Shown here: in pieces, positions 38,670 through 49,376 of the stretch
How the letters are laid out: each line of letters opens with the position of its first letter
Position numbering within the stretch: position 1 is the first letter of the stretch
Position numbers and translations under genes: made by a program
Notes under the pieces: model-generated
Seen by the model: the letters and a program-made list of their open reading frames with translations, nothing else
What the model was told of the DNA's origin: nothing
Database searches by the model: none
DNA from: Paragyromitra xinjiangensis
Lineage: Eukaryota; Ascomycota; Pezizomycetes; Pezizales; Discinaceae
Assembly (NCBI GenBank): GCA_038503065.1
Contig: JBCAMK010000005.1
Span: 310,001 to 374,000 of the forward strand
DNA length: 64,000 nucleotides
Direction of reading: 5' to 3'

Positions 38670-39677
38670 ATGTTGGCCGAAGATAGGGCCAATGTACATC
38701 AGATTGGATCAGCAGTGTGGCATGATGAGCAGGGCGGAGATGTGGGATTGAGGTTACCGCCGGAGTACCGGGAATGGGCAGATGTGTTCAGCAATGAGAA
38801 GAGCTCAAAGCTACCGGAGCATAGTGCATTTGACCACCATATCAGATTGCAGCCCGGAACGAAACCACCTTTTGGGCCTCTCTATCCATGCTCTGAGAGT
38901 GAGCTGAAGGCCCTCCGGGAGTTTCTGAACAAAGCACTACCCTCCGGAAAGATCTCCAGGTCCAATTCCCCCGCCGCCGCTCCTATCCTGTTTGTGCCCA
39001 AGCCTAATGGTACCCTCCGCATTTGTGTGGATTACCGGGGCTTGAACAAGATCACAATCAAGGACAAGTACCCACTTCCACTGATGTCAGAACTGAGAGA
39101 CAGGTTGACCACCGCCAGGGTCTTTACCAAGATAGACCTGAAGGATGGGTTCAACCTGCTAAGGATCGCCAAAGGGGACGAGTGGAAGACAGCTTTCCGG
39201 ACCAGATATGGCTTGTATGAGTACAATGTCATGCCATTTGGTCTGTGCAATGCACCCTCCTCATTCCAGGCTATGATCAATGAAGTTCTACATGACCTCC
39301 TAGATCTCGGAGTTATAGTATACTTAGATGATATACTTATATACTCCGAGAACATGGAAGGACACCAGTTCCTCGTCAAGAAGGTGTTAGGAAGGTTGAG
39401 AGAAGCCAACCTCCATGCCCACATTGACAAGTCCTTCTTTCATTTGAAAGAAGTGGAATATTTGGGGTACAACATCTCCGAGCATGGCATCTCTATGTCC
39501 AAAGAGAAAGTCAATGCTGTCAGGGAGTGGCCGGTACCTAGAACTGTGAAGGATGTGCAGGCCTTCTTAGGCCGCCAACTTCTACAGGAGATTCATAGCA
39601 GGTTTCAGTCGGGTTTGCAAGCCCTTGACGGATCTGCTGATGAAAGACAAGAAGTGGTTCTGGACTGCCGCTTGTGA
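38670..39677 (+). pseudogene. pol: reverse transcriptase segment
   Basis: It has typical gypsy RT blocks in order: L-P-P-E-Y-x-E-W, N-G-T-L-R-I-C-V-D-Y-R-G-L-N, F-T-K-I-D-L-K-D-G-F, the catalytic V-Y-L-D-D-I-L-I-Y-S (about 39318-39347), and Y-L-G-Y connection sequence. The frame breaks near 39575 in the connection, where an alternative frame continues the protein. Confidence 0.9.
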
Positions 39678-40140
39678 CAGAGCTTTCGAGAACTCAAGCA
39701 GCTGTTCACAAGTGAGCCGGTCCTAGTTCATTTTCACCCCAGTAGGCGCACAGTTGTAGAAACTGATGCAAGTGACTTTGCGAAAGGTGCAGTGTTATCT
39801 CAGTATGGCGAGGATGGGAAGCTACACCCTGTGGCCTTCTACTCCAAGAAGTTTTCCCCGCCGAGATAAACTATGACATCCATGACAAGGAAATGGGCGC
39901 CATAGTGGCTGATTTCCGAGAATAGGAGCACCTTTTGAAGTCAGTAGGGAGAGAAGTCACTGTGTTCACCGACCATAAGAACCTAGAGTACTTTAACAGT
40001 ACCAAGGTCTTAACCCGCCGGCAGGCCAGATGGTCTGAAGACCTGGCGGGTTATAACTTTAAGGTGGTCTACAGATCCGGTGACAAGAATGGGAAGCCAG
40101 ATGTCCTATCCAGACGGTGGGATCACCGCCTAGGAGAGGG
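39678..40140 (+). pseudogene. pol: RNase H segment
   Basis: It continues as [15 protein letters not shown] (first catalytic Asp), F-Y-S-K-K-F, H-D-K-E and V-F-T-D-H-K-N-L-E-Y-F. One frameshift (near 39860, at C-C-C-G-C-C-G-A-G-A) and one in-frame TAG (near 39925) disrupt it. The last part is open from 39935 into integrase. Confidence 0.8.
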
Positions 40141-41389
40141 AGGTGAACCTGCAGTTGTAGAACCGCAGTTGTTTTTCCGTCCTGGGCAATTGGTGTTGAA
40201 CCCTGCTAGGCTAGCGGCCATCAGAGTTCACCAACTCCAGTCTACATTCTTGCAGAGGCTTGAAGCTGCAGCAGCTCAAGATATCCAGTGGCAAGGCATC
40301 TGCCAGGCACTACAGGAGAAGAAAGAAGGATTAGACCCGTCACTGTCCCTCAAGGATGGTTTAGTGTTCTATAAGAACCGATGGTATGTCCCGGAAGGCA
40401 GAGACCTCCGCCAGGAAATCTTCACCGAGTGCCATGACAGCAAGATGGCCGGTCACTTTGGGCAGTTCAAGACAGTTGAGAAAATCAAGTCCAACTTCTA
40501 CTGGCCCAACATGGATAAGGACATTGAAGAGTATGTCCGGAGCTGTGATAGCTGCCAGAGGAACAAAACCGCCCGCCACAAGAAGTACGGCGAGTTATTA
40601 CCTCTGGAGGTGCCCTACCGACCCTGGACCTCAATCTCTATGGACTTCATAGTGGGATTGCCTGAATCCGATGGGAATACCAAGATCTGGGTCATAGTTG
40701 ACCGGTTTTCAAAGATGGCTCACTTCATTCCGCTTCCTAGCGAGAATAAGACTGAGGACATGGCAAAACTCTTCCTGAAAGAAATCTGGAAGCTTCATGG
40801 TCTCCCTGATGACATAGTCTCGGATAGGGATAGCAAATTCATCTCCCATTTTTGGCAGTCACTGATGGATCTCCTCAATGTGAAGTTGAACTTGTCTACC
40901 GCATTTCATCCACAAACCGATGGTCAAACCGAGAGGGTTAACCAGGTTCTGGAGCAGTATATGCGGAGCTATTGTTCCTTCCAACAGGATGATTGGTCAG
41001 ATCTCCTCCCCCTCGCCGAGTATGCCTATAACTCTGCTATCTCCGAGTCCACCAAGGTATCACCCTTTTGTGCAAACTATGGGTTTGAACCTCGGACCAA
41101 TTGGCCAAATGCAAAGCCAAGAGCAGATTGGGATAACCCGGCGAGTCAAGTTAAGGTATCTCAGTGGGAAGCCATTTGGCATGCCATGCAGGAGAACCTG
41201 GGGAAGGCTAGGGTCCGGATGGCCCGCTGGTATGATAAGCATCACCAGAAGGGACCGGAACTCAAGCCAGGTGATGAGGTTATGCTTGATCGGCGCAATG
41301 TACAGACAAAGCGGCCGATGAACAAGCTGGATCAGAAGAAGTTTGGGCCCTTTAAGGTCAAGAAGGCAGTGGGGAAGCGAGCGCTTTGA
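40141..41389 (+). pseudogene. pol: integrase segment
   Basis: It has the HHCC zinc domain (E-C-H-D...H-F-G-Q...C-D-S-C-Q-R), then the DDE core: D in S-M-D-F-I-V-G, D in S-D-R-D-S-K-F, E in G-Q-T-E-R-V-N. A GPY/F-like stretch follows. The frame is open from 39935 to a stop at 41389, where a one-base shift is needed to continue. Confidence 0.9.
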
Positions 41390-41724
41390 GCTTGTCTTGC
41401 CTCCGGGTATGAAGATACACCCGGTATTCCACATCAGCCTCTTGGAACCTTATAGAGCGCCAGCAGACTCTCTGAGAAGAGAACCCCACCGGAGATGGAG
41501 ATGGTAGATGAGCAAGAGAACTGGGTGATGACGGAGATAGCGGACTCCAGGGTGAACCGCAAAAAGAAGAGAGTGGAATATCTCGTGTTATGGGAGGGTT
41601 ATGATCGGAAGAGGCCACATGGGAACCCTGGGAACATCTTAATAGTGCCGAAGAGGCCCTTTCAGATTTCCACAAGAGGTACCCTAAGAAGCCCCGAGAC
41701 AGGAGGATTGCGGGGCCAGAGTAG
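41390..41724 (+). pseudogene. pol: C-terminal chromodomain
   Basis: After [12 protein letters not shown], a chromodomain-like segment follows (V-M-T-E-I-A-D-S-R...E-Y-L-V-L-W-E-G-Y-D, about 41520-41610). It is split by another one-base shift before the W-E-P-W motif. Chromodomains direct integration to marked chromatin in chromoviruses. Confidence 0.75.
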
Positions 41725-41897
41725 CCCATTTCCTTATAGTTCTTGTTTTCCTTTGGTTCAAATCATTTCCGCTATGTACACGAGAATTTCCTATTGCAGT
41801 ACTAGAGTAGTAGACCTAGAAGTTTAGAAGAATAGACTAGACTATAGAACTCAATTAGAAAAAGATCCCGAAGACAGGATCTAGGAGAGGGAGGTAC

Positions 41898-42631
41898 TGT
41901 AACGGACCCACAAGGCTGTTACATGCGAAAGGTAGAATAGACCCGGGCAGACGGAGAGGTACAAGGACCAGCATGAGTGGAGTAGCTACCACATGCTAGG
42001 GAACACCAGTACCCCGCTGACCTGGTGGTTAGGAACATCCGGAGGTGCTAAGGCTGACGGGCCTGTAGCAGATCACCGATGACATCAAACACTTAGAGAT
42101 GTGGTTGAGTTCCTAATCCACCTGTGCATGCCCCACCAGCTATGGCTGATAGGCGGCGCAACTGGGAGAACTATTCTAGCGGACACCTGACGCAACTATG
42201 GATTGATCAGCGCCATGCAAGTAGTCCTGTAGGACTAGGCTGGCGGATCACAGAGTCCTGACTGGTAGAGCAGTGCATGAGGAGCGGTTGCACATGAGGT
42301 GCAGAACTCCAGCGGAATGTGAGAGAACACTTCCGAAAGAGACCCGCCCATGATCACTGACAGGATTCAGGGTTAACCGGATCCCCCAGCTGAGTAGAAC
42401 TGAGTAGAGGCGGCGAGCATGCAGTACTACAAGTACTGGCGAGCCCCGCCACCAGTTGCTCTTCTCCATCTTCGACCAGAGACCTAGTGACGAGAATTAC
42501 CGAGTTCCGCCCTTAAGATTATTGAGTATACTGCACGAAAATACTTTAAGATCTCAGCCTGACTTTAGTATAAGCAACGGCCGTTTTCCTATCTAGCCTT
42601 AGCAGTTGTCTAGAGGACCACCCCCGTTACA
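41898..42631 (+). repeat. 3' LTR of the gypsy element
   Basis: 734 bp, near-identical to the 5' LTR, with the TTGGC duplication directly outside. Confidence 0.95.
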
Positions 42632-42837
42632 TTGGCCTGCGCACAGATCCTATCAATACCTCACATATGACCTCATAAACGCTGCCAGGGCAAACAAATC
42701 CTGCTTCTCCTCCTCTTCAGCTTCCTCTTCAACTTCCTCCTCGCTCTTCTCCATCCTCTGCAACTTTCTCTCCTAGCTTGCCTAAGCTCGCGATACCATA
42801 TATCCTTCCTAAACCAACTTGATATTACTATTTCAAG

Positions 42838-44473
42838 ATGTCCAATATCCTCAAATCGGCAGTAGACTCCGCGGGGAAAACTCAGCAGTGGGCGGTGAGC
42901 AAACTCCATAGTGCAGGGCATCTTGATACGTTGATGCTAATACAAATAGGCGGTGAATAACTCCAGTAAATCGAATCCAGAACCAGAACCAAGTGCTATT
43001 CAGAATCCTGCGAAAGATACAGAGACTCCCTCAAAAGAATGAAAACACCCGTCCAGTAGCGACGGCTATCAACTCAGAAAGTTTGCCCGCCTCTCCACAG
43101 CTCCTTCATCTCCTTCATCTCCTACTACTCGCACTCGGAGGACTGATATCGCGACTCCCCCCCCAACTCAAGCTTGGCGCCTCTTTTTGGACCAGGTACT
43201 TATACCATTCAAGGATACACAGTCTCCTTCTCTCCCCATGGCTGCTCTAGATAAAGGTAAAGGCAAAGCTAAGGAACCATCGGAGGATCCGGAAACCCCA
43301 AAGGATACGGAGACTCCAAAGAAAGACCCAAAAGCTCCGGAGGAGCTTGAAACTCCAAAAAAGCCCGAAACGCCGAAGAAAGTGGTAATAAAGGGAAAAG
43401 CGCCAAAGAAGGAAACACCAAAAAAAAAACTCATGAAGGCCACTGACTATAAGCCACTCCTTGGGTTTAGAGAGGATAATCCTCATCATTATACCGTCCT
43501 TCGAAGTGATGTTGTATCCTATTTGAGGATGCATGGTATCCGAGGCATCGCTAATCCTACCGCAGAGGCATGGGCATCATTAACAGAATGGGCTACAGGG
43601 CATCATTCTATTGTGACCTACCGCCCGAGGCATACAGAGGATAAAGAGCAGGTAGATCAGGCGATGCAGAGTCTCCTTCGGGATTGCCTGCATCAGGTGC
43701 AGCAGACGGATATCAAGATTCGTACGGAGCTAGAAGATACTGGTATGATTGAGAGAGAAAAGGATGTGGAAGGTAAGATTTTGTTTATGGCCCTCTATTT
43801 GTTTGACTGAAGGATGCTTACTATCGTGCGGGTGATTTAGAATTCAAAGAAGTCGCAGTCCGAGTGACGCTCATGACCGGATGCCTGGTGGAGGGTTTCC
43901 ACCAAGGAGACTCGTTATCCCTGGGAAGCACCGGCTGGGGTCAATTGGGGTTTAGTCAAGTCTTGGGTTGCCATAATTAGTGCTCCTACCCTCAACGAGT
44001 GCCTTCGCGTAGCCATGAGGCAATTACCTGCGGGCCGTACTCCTCGAAGGATGCTAGGAGCCCTTGTGGATGCTGTTCCTGAAGAGGTTTCTGCGACTTA
44101 CCCAATCTCTACTATTCTTGCCGATGATGAGGATGTTGCTGGCTGGCTGGCTCAGATACAGGGTCTAACCGCTCCGAGGATGCTGGTCATCCTTCATCGG
44201 GCCCCATACGATGGTCCGGGCCCTAAAGGGGAGCCTGCGGAGGAGTATGATGGTTCAGATACGCCACCTGCGTCAGGGGACCCTGATTATTTTACGGCTG
44301 AAGCGCTTGCTGAAGCCTTGCTTGCGTTGAAGGGAGTGGAGGATAAGGGGAAAGCGAAGGATAAAGAGAAAGCGAAGGATAAGGGTAAGGGTAAAGCGAA
44401 GGGTAAGGGGAAAGCGAAGGATACGGAGGAAGTGGGTGATGATGATGATGATGAGCAAGCAGGCCCTGCTTGA
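42838..44473 (+). pseudogene. Level-3 companion gene 1, Lys/Pro/Glu-rich, interrupted
   Basis: Exon 1 is 42838-42894, the intron 42895-42949 (GTGAGC...TGCTAATAC...AATAG), and exon 2 starts at 42950. The frame runs in phase through one TGA (43040-43042) to a Lys/Pro/Thr-repeat region (E-T-P-K-K-P-E-T-P-K-K), then an ordinary folded-looking part to 43810. A second intron may start at 43773 (GTAAGA). A further frame (44015-44473) continues through L-R-V-A-M-R-Q-L-P to a Lys-Gly/Lys-Asp repeat tail and an acidic end. No known domain. Its place beside a Plavaka transposase suggests a DNA-binding or targeting partner, like the second gene of CACTA elements; that is inference. Confidence 0.45.
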
Positions 44474-44894
44474 ACGATTGGTATACTCCCTTCTGATGGC
44501 TATTACTAGATCAAGAACGCTTATAATATGGAACAGGAAAACGAAAGGTAGGGATATTGGGATTAGGGGCATCGGTTATTAGGATTGGTATTGGGATTAG
44601 GGGCACTTGATGGAGATTACCGCGAGGATGCAGGGCATCCTTTGATATTTGCAATCCGTGTATTTTTATTTTTTTATTTTTGGGAGGTCGAAGCGCTGCG
44701 TCAGTAGTATTATGTTAGGGCTAGAGTTAATTCAAATATGTCTTAGAGATCAGACCGCACTCCTTATAAGCATCACCCCCAGAGGTCCTGAGGATTCTCT
44801 CTCTCCTCCATACGCTCTTCTCTCTCCTCCATACGATCTTCTCTCTCGTACGATATCACCTACCCCTTCCAAATCATATATTCTCCATCCAAGG

Positions 44895-46824
44895 ATGACA
44901 GCCATCCGCAAGAGAAACCTCGAAGCAGCAAAACGAATGCCACCACCCCCTCGCCCCTCCAAAACAAGAAGGAGAAGGCGTATCGTGGATCCGGAAGCTG
45001 AGCCCCTCAATTATAGTCGACGTGGCAGAGAAAGAGAAAGAGGACTGGCATCGCAGGAGAAGGAGGCGGAGGAGGAGGAGGAGGAGGAGGAAGAGGAGGA
45101 GGCAGAGGAGGAGCGTGAGGAGGAACTAGATGAAGAAAATTCGGCGGACGAAGACTTCTATGAGGATGAGCAACCCCCCCCCCCAAGTCAGAACCGGACC
45201 AAAAGACCACAGACGAAGATACAGGCTGCTGCGTCTGAAATGGCTCGTAATGCTATCTATCGAGGGCAGGCTCGCTTGGTAGGAACTCCTGAGGATAATG
45301 CAAATCCTAAATTATCGAGAGCTTTTCTAACTGATATAGCGTGTCCCGAACCCTCGAAGCAGGCGCCAGCTCGGCGAGCTAGGCCAGGCCGCCCTCCGCA
45401 ACTCCCGCCACCCTCCGAATCGTAGCAGTGGAAGGTCTGTATCTCCCAGGGCGATGCAGAGAGTCGTAGTGGAGGTGACCTCCATGAAGGAGTAGCAGAA
45501 GCGTATATTTGTTGGGAGAGCCTTTCCGTGCCTTGGTCCATGCATCTCGGAGGATATCCTGCAGAAGACCCTGTTTTGTGAGCCCCTGCCATCTGCCGAG
45601 ACGTTGCTCAAGTGGATACGTACTGCTTGGGCGAAGGCTTTGGAGGATATGGAGCGTCAGGCTCCTCTGAGGCAGCCTTGTTCTCGTCAGGTAATCACTC
45701 CCAACCCACGGACTACTACCCACAGCTGGTCAGATTTGCTTGCCTGTAGAGAGCTTGGAACTGACGACAGAAAACATTTGGCAGGTAATTACCCCTTTCC
45801 TGAAGGATACTGCATATCCTCACATGAGATATAGATTAGCCAGCAACACTAGCGTGCGCTCTCATCGTCACAACAGCCTGGTGAGCATTATCCAGCTCTA
45901 TGAGCTGGATGAGCATTATCCTGAGATTATTAGAAACAAAGTGGAGTATTTGCTAGTCAAGGACAGGTTTATGTGCCTTGAATCTACCATGGCGGTATGT
46001 CGAATTCGGGAGCAATAGGAGTAGGAAGCTGCTCATCCTAATGGGGTTTTAAGAATCGCTTTCTAAATGGTACGATTGCTTTGAGCTCATCTTCCTCAAG
46101 TATTATAGGGGGAGGAGGATGAGGGGACGCTCCGATGCTGCGTTTAGCTCCTTAATCAATAAGGAGTTCGTTTGCTTTGTCACAGCAGCGCTCCAGTACA
46201 ATTTGAAAGCCTGGAGGACTGGCATGTATGTGGAGCCTGCAGACTTCACTAGGGAGACCTGTTATCGTACTGCTGCCCCCCCTTTCCACTCCTATATCTT
46301 TCCGAGACCTAGGATGACTGACATCCTTTATAGCGGTCTGGCGCAGACACTGCAGCATGTGGGATACCATAGCACTCAAAGCTCCTGAATGGGAAGTGGA
46401 AGTTCTGCATGCGATTCGGTATGAGGTAGAGAGAAAGGTTGCCAGGGTGACTAGGAGGCCTGTGGACGAGTCGGCCACTCCTTGGAGCGATGATGACGAT
46501 GACAACGATCATATGGGTGAGTTACCGAGTCGCAAGCGGAAACGGGACTTCGAAAGAGGAGGCTATCAAGGTACTCGAAACAAAGCCAGGCGAAACGGTT
46601 CGGAGTTTCCTCATCCTGAGGATAAGGAGCAGGCACCGGGGCCTGTCAATATTCCTACCCTTTTCTTAGAGCAAGAAATCGAGAATGAGATCGAAACTGA
46701 AGTTGATACCCCTCCTCCAACTCCTGCAGCTGATACTGGTCCTCCGACTACTGATGATATGCAGGTCGACCTTTCTGGGGCTGTGGCAAGCTTCGAGCAG
46801 GAAAGGGAGGCTGTGTATCTTTGA
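44895..46824 (+). pseudogene. Level-3 companion gene 2, acidic/basic N-terminus, DUF6532-like middle
   Basis: The ATG at 44895 opens a frame with basic R-R-R-R, a long Glu run (about 45058-45125) and an A/T-hook-like R-P-G-R-P-P near its end (45425). Frameshifted segments follow. One has R-I-F-V-G-R-A-F-P...W-I-R-T-A-W-A-K-A-L (45500-45690), one Y-E-L-D-E-H-Y-P (45740-46018), one L-K-A-W-R-T-G-M-Y (46119-46388), and a final Asp-rich/basic stretch ends at 46824. The middle resembles the DUF6532 proteins of mushrooms as I remember them, without a database check. At least three frame changes; some may be unrecognised introns. Confidence 0.4.
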
Positions 46825-46837
46825 GGGGATGTTTGTA

Positions 46838-47115
46838 GCTATGGAGGATACACTGCATCTTTCTCTTCGTTCGTTATTCGTCTGTCTTTTCGTTAGTCCT
46901 GAGGATACACCGCCTCTTTCCCTTTGTCTGTTTTTTTGTCTGTCGTTTAGTTAGTCTTGGGGGCTGTGGAGGATACACTGCATCTTTTCTTTCGTTGGTC
47001 GTTGGTCGTTGGTTTTGGGTCGTGGAGGATACACTGTATCGTTTCTTTGGTCCGTTTTTTAGTCTGTCTTTTGGTTAGGGTTAGGAGCTTAGGAGGATAC
47101 ACTTCATCTTTTGTT
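46838..47115. repeat. Subterminal tandem repeats, GGATACACTGCATC type
   Basis: Five copies of GAGGATACACTGCATCT-like words at about 46,845, 46,908, 46,970, 47,025 and 47,090, separated by G/T-rich spacers. Period is about 55-70 bp. Confidence 0.75.
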
Positions 47116-47299
47116 TGGTTAGTCTCAATTTGCGGAGGATTATCTATATCGTATTTTGGTAGATTCTCACTATAATAGTAATTTTAATCCGTATATGCTC
47201 TATTCCACAAGTCCGAGTGATATCATGTGAATAGCTTTAAACTCGGTCTGAAGCAAGGCTCCTGGGCGAGAATATGGCACGCCCTAATGAATATGGAGA

Positions 47300-47645
47300 G
47301 TTCAGGAGGATTCAGGATATCTCCGGGAGGGATAAATGCCACGGTATGGAGTAGTAAACTAAAGGACATCGACTCCCTGAGAGGAAGCTCGATACCGTGC
47401 ATTCCTTGGAGAAAATGGTCATGCCTCTACGCTCCTTGGGAGGATGCGGAATGCCGCATACTTCAGGGAGGTCAAAGCTGCGCTGCTGCTCTCCATGGGA
47501 GGATGCTCAATATCGCATACTTCATGGAGAAGGTAGTTGTGCCTCCGCACTCCCAGGGAGGAAGCTCGATATCGTACACTCCATGAAGAAAGCAGCAATG
47601 CGACTGCTCTCCCCAGGAGATTGAGTAATTACTTGCGCATTATGG
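47300..47645. repeat. Subterminal inverted-type repeats, CTCCnnGGGAGG
   Basis: Five or six units of about 62 bp have the pattern CTCC-TGGGAGGATGC...GCATACTTC. Each contains a small CTCC/GGAG palindrome. Similar palindromes lie at 30800-31020 inside the left end, as expected for transposase-binding arrays of CACTA-like elements. Confidence 0.7.
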
Positions 47646-47838
47646 AGGCGCCCGGAGGAGCCTCAGCGTCTCCAGGGAGACTCGTGGAGTGGGCAGCGTG
47701 GGCTCCCGGAGTCTCCAGGAGGATGAGGAGTATCCACCACTCCTCCAGGTAGGCACATAAACTCCTGGAGTCTCCCGAGTCTCCCGACGATCCTGAGCCT
47801 CCTGGAGCTGAGGGAGGAAATAATTATTTTTGCTGATG

Positions 47839-48490
47839 AGGAAGCTGAAGCAGTGGATTGAAGCGAGTCTAGGAGGCATATCAGCAGGAGTCAAATAAAC
47901 GGAATCAAGACGTTACCTGGGAGGTTCTTTGCAAGCAGAGCTCGTTACTTCGAACCTAAATGTCACGATGTCAGCGGTATAGCGAAGTTGAGAATGGGTG
48001 GGAGGGAATAGGGGATGGGTGGAGGAATAGGGGATGGGTGGGAGGGAATAGGGGGAAGCAATAGTAGGAAGGACGGGAGAGGTGGAGATTGGTGTCTTAT
48101 TAGGCGTTGCTTTGGCGACGGCATGGCGACTACTAAGCGATGACTAAGCGACCTGGAGATGTTTGAAAATCGCTAAGTGCCTGGGAGGAAGCGAGGTGAA
48201 TTCTGCTAAGTCCCAGGTTTTCAGGGACTTAGAAAAATTCGATGGGTGCAGCCCGCTGGATTTTGCTAAGTGCCACATCCGGGTGCAGAGCATTGCACAG
48301 CTTGCACCCAGACACGGGTGGCTGCAGCCGAGCGCCAGGAGGTCGAAGCACTACAAAGCGTGCATCCACACGGGCCAGCACTCGCCCACGCTCGCCTAGG
48401 CGGTCAGGAAGGCCACAAATGCAGCGGGCGGAATATGGCCTTCCAGAAGACAAGAAAGTGTCCGGGCGACATTTTTTTTTTGCTGATGTA
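47839..48490. other. Right arm of level 2
   Basis: Non-coding. GGCGAC and AAGCGACC words near 48113-48155 and CCGGGCGAC at the end match the left arm. A repeated GGGATGGGTGGA word lies at 47993-48055. Confidence 0.5.
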
Positions 48491-48660
48491 CTCGCCGGCA
48501 AGTGCTCGTTGTTTAGCAGGTCGATCAGAAGGTATACCTTTAATACATGACAATGGGATCCCACAATTAAAAAGCTGCCCTTGGATACGTTTTGTGCAAG
48601 GGCAAAACTCAGGTTGAGGGTCAATTGATCAGAGTTCTTCAAGATCAAGACCACAATATA
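48491..48660 (-). pseudogene. Probable displaced 5' exon of the level-1 unknown gene
   Basis: A minus-strand frame from an ATG near 48679-48660 down to the level-2 junction reads C-L-Y-C-G-L-D-L-E-E-L and C-P-C-T-K-R-I-Q-G-Q-L-F-N-C-G. It contains several Cys and two in-frame TGA codons. Orientation and position fit an exon of the gene continuing at 29930-28561. Confidence 0.4.
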
Positions 48661-49376
48661 AACATAGTAGGCGTCATGGAGTATCCATTGTTAGAATTTG
48701 AGTAAAGTTAGTGCAGGTATAAAAGTTTAGCAAAGGAAAATGGATAAAAATGATTGGGGAATTGGTCCGAGTGGTGATTATGAGTGCTGCTGCTTGTACA
48801 GCGAAGATTTTTACGGTAAATGAGGGCAATCAACTACAATAAGTACATTTTAATTCATCATATTGTTATATCAGCATGCTTACGAGTATAGTTATTTGCC
48901 AAGATTATTGAACGTAAACCGGCTTTAGCCGGCTCCATCCAAGGATTGTAAAAAAGCCAAAAGAAACATCTTATGTTGGTGTTGTATATGTCTTACATCA
49001 GCAAAAATGTACTAGTTCATTCAACAAATTGATAAAGTAAAATAGCTTTGAATATCATTTGTGTCTCTCAAGAGATATTCTACGCTTTTTGGTATGGTTT
49101 CTACTTCTTGAAATAATTGTTGGGTATAGAAGTGAGACAAAGTCCATGATTAACTTGAAACTGCTCAAAAGGGCGCCAAGGTATTACCTTATACCTACTA
49201 GCTTTATCCTTTGTAGTTTTTTTGTTATTACGACATATGTGATGGACAGTAGTGGCACATTTCTTAAGGTATCTGAGTCCACATTACTACTTTTCTCAAA
49301 GATAACTTTACGACTCTCATACATTTACAAACTCCCCCACAATTTAACTTTCAAGCTCCTCATACTATGGTTCGTC
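48661..49376. other. Level-1 internal non-coding sequence; orphan end-like word
   Basis: No supported CDS. A copy of the level-2/level-3 terminal word (CATCAGCAAAAATGT) occurs at 48996, and a small palindrome, CCGGCTTTAGCCGG, near 48919. Confidence 0.4.

Larger units (their letters stand above)
34936..42631 (+). mobile_element. Level-4 Ty3/gypsy chromovirus, full length, 5-bp target duplication
   Basis: It has two LTRs (34936-35670, 41898-42631) with TGTAACGG...CCGTTACA ends and the exact target duplication TTGGC (34931-34935, 42632-42636). The internal order is gag, protease, reverse transcriptase, RNase H, integrase, chromodomain, which defines the chromovirus branch. A purine-rich tract (AGGAGAGGGAGG) directly precedes the 3' LTR. 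By eye the LTRs differ by three substitutions and four small indels. Confidence 0.95.
30784..47838. mobile_element. Level-3 Plavaka-type DNA transposon (about 9.4 kb without the gypsy insertion)
   Basis: The ends read inward CATCAGCAAAAATAATTAT on both sides, with AG immediately outside each end (possible 2-bp target duplication). Subterminal DNA on both sides is rich in CTCCnnGGAG palindromes, for example CCTCCTGGAG close to each end. It carries a Plavaka-like transposase on the minus strand and two companion genes on the plus strand beyond the gypsy insertion. It shares its terminal 12 nt with level 2. Confidence 0.75.
29979..48488. mobile_element. Level-2 element, ends CATCAGCAAAAA, inserted in level 1
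   Basis: The left end CATCAGCAAAAAAACGG and the right end (read inward CATCAGCAAAAAAAAAATG) are followed on both sides by GTCGCCCGG. Both ends abut TA, which may be a 2-bp target duplication or part of the TIR. Subterminal DNA is rich in GGCGAC/GTCGCC words (at least four on each side). Without level 3 it is only about 1.45 kb, so it is non-autonomous. Its only coding trace is the decayed coiled-coil repeat at 30360-30760. Confidence 0.7.
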
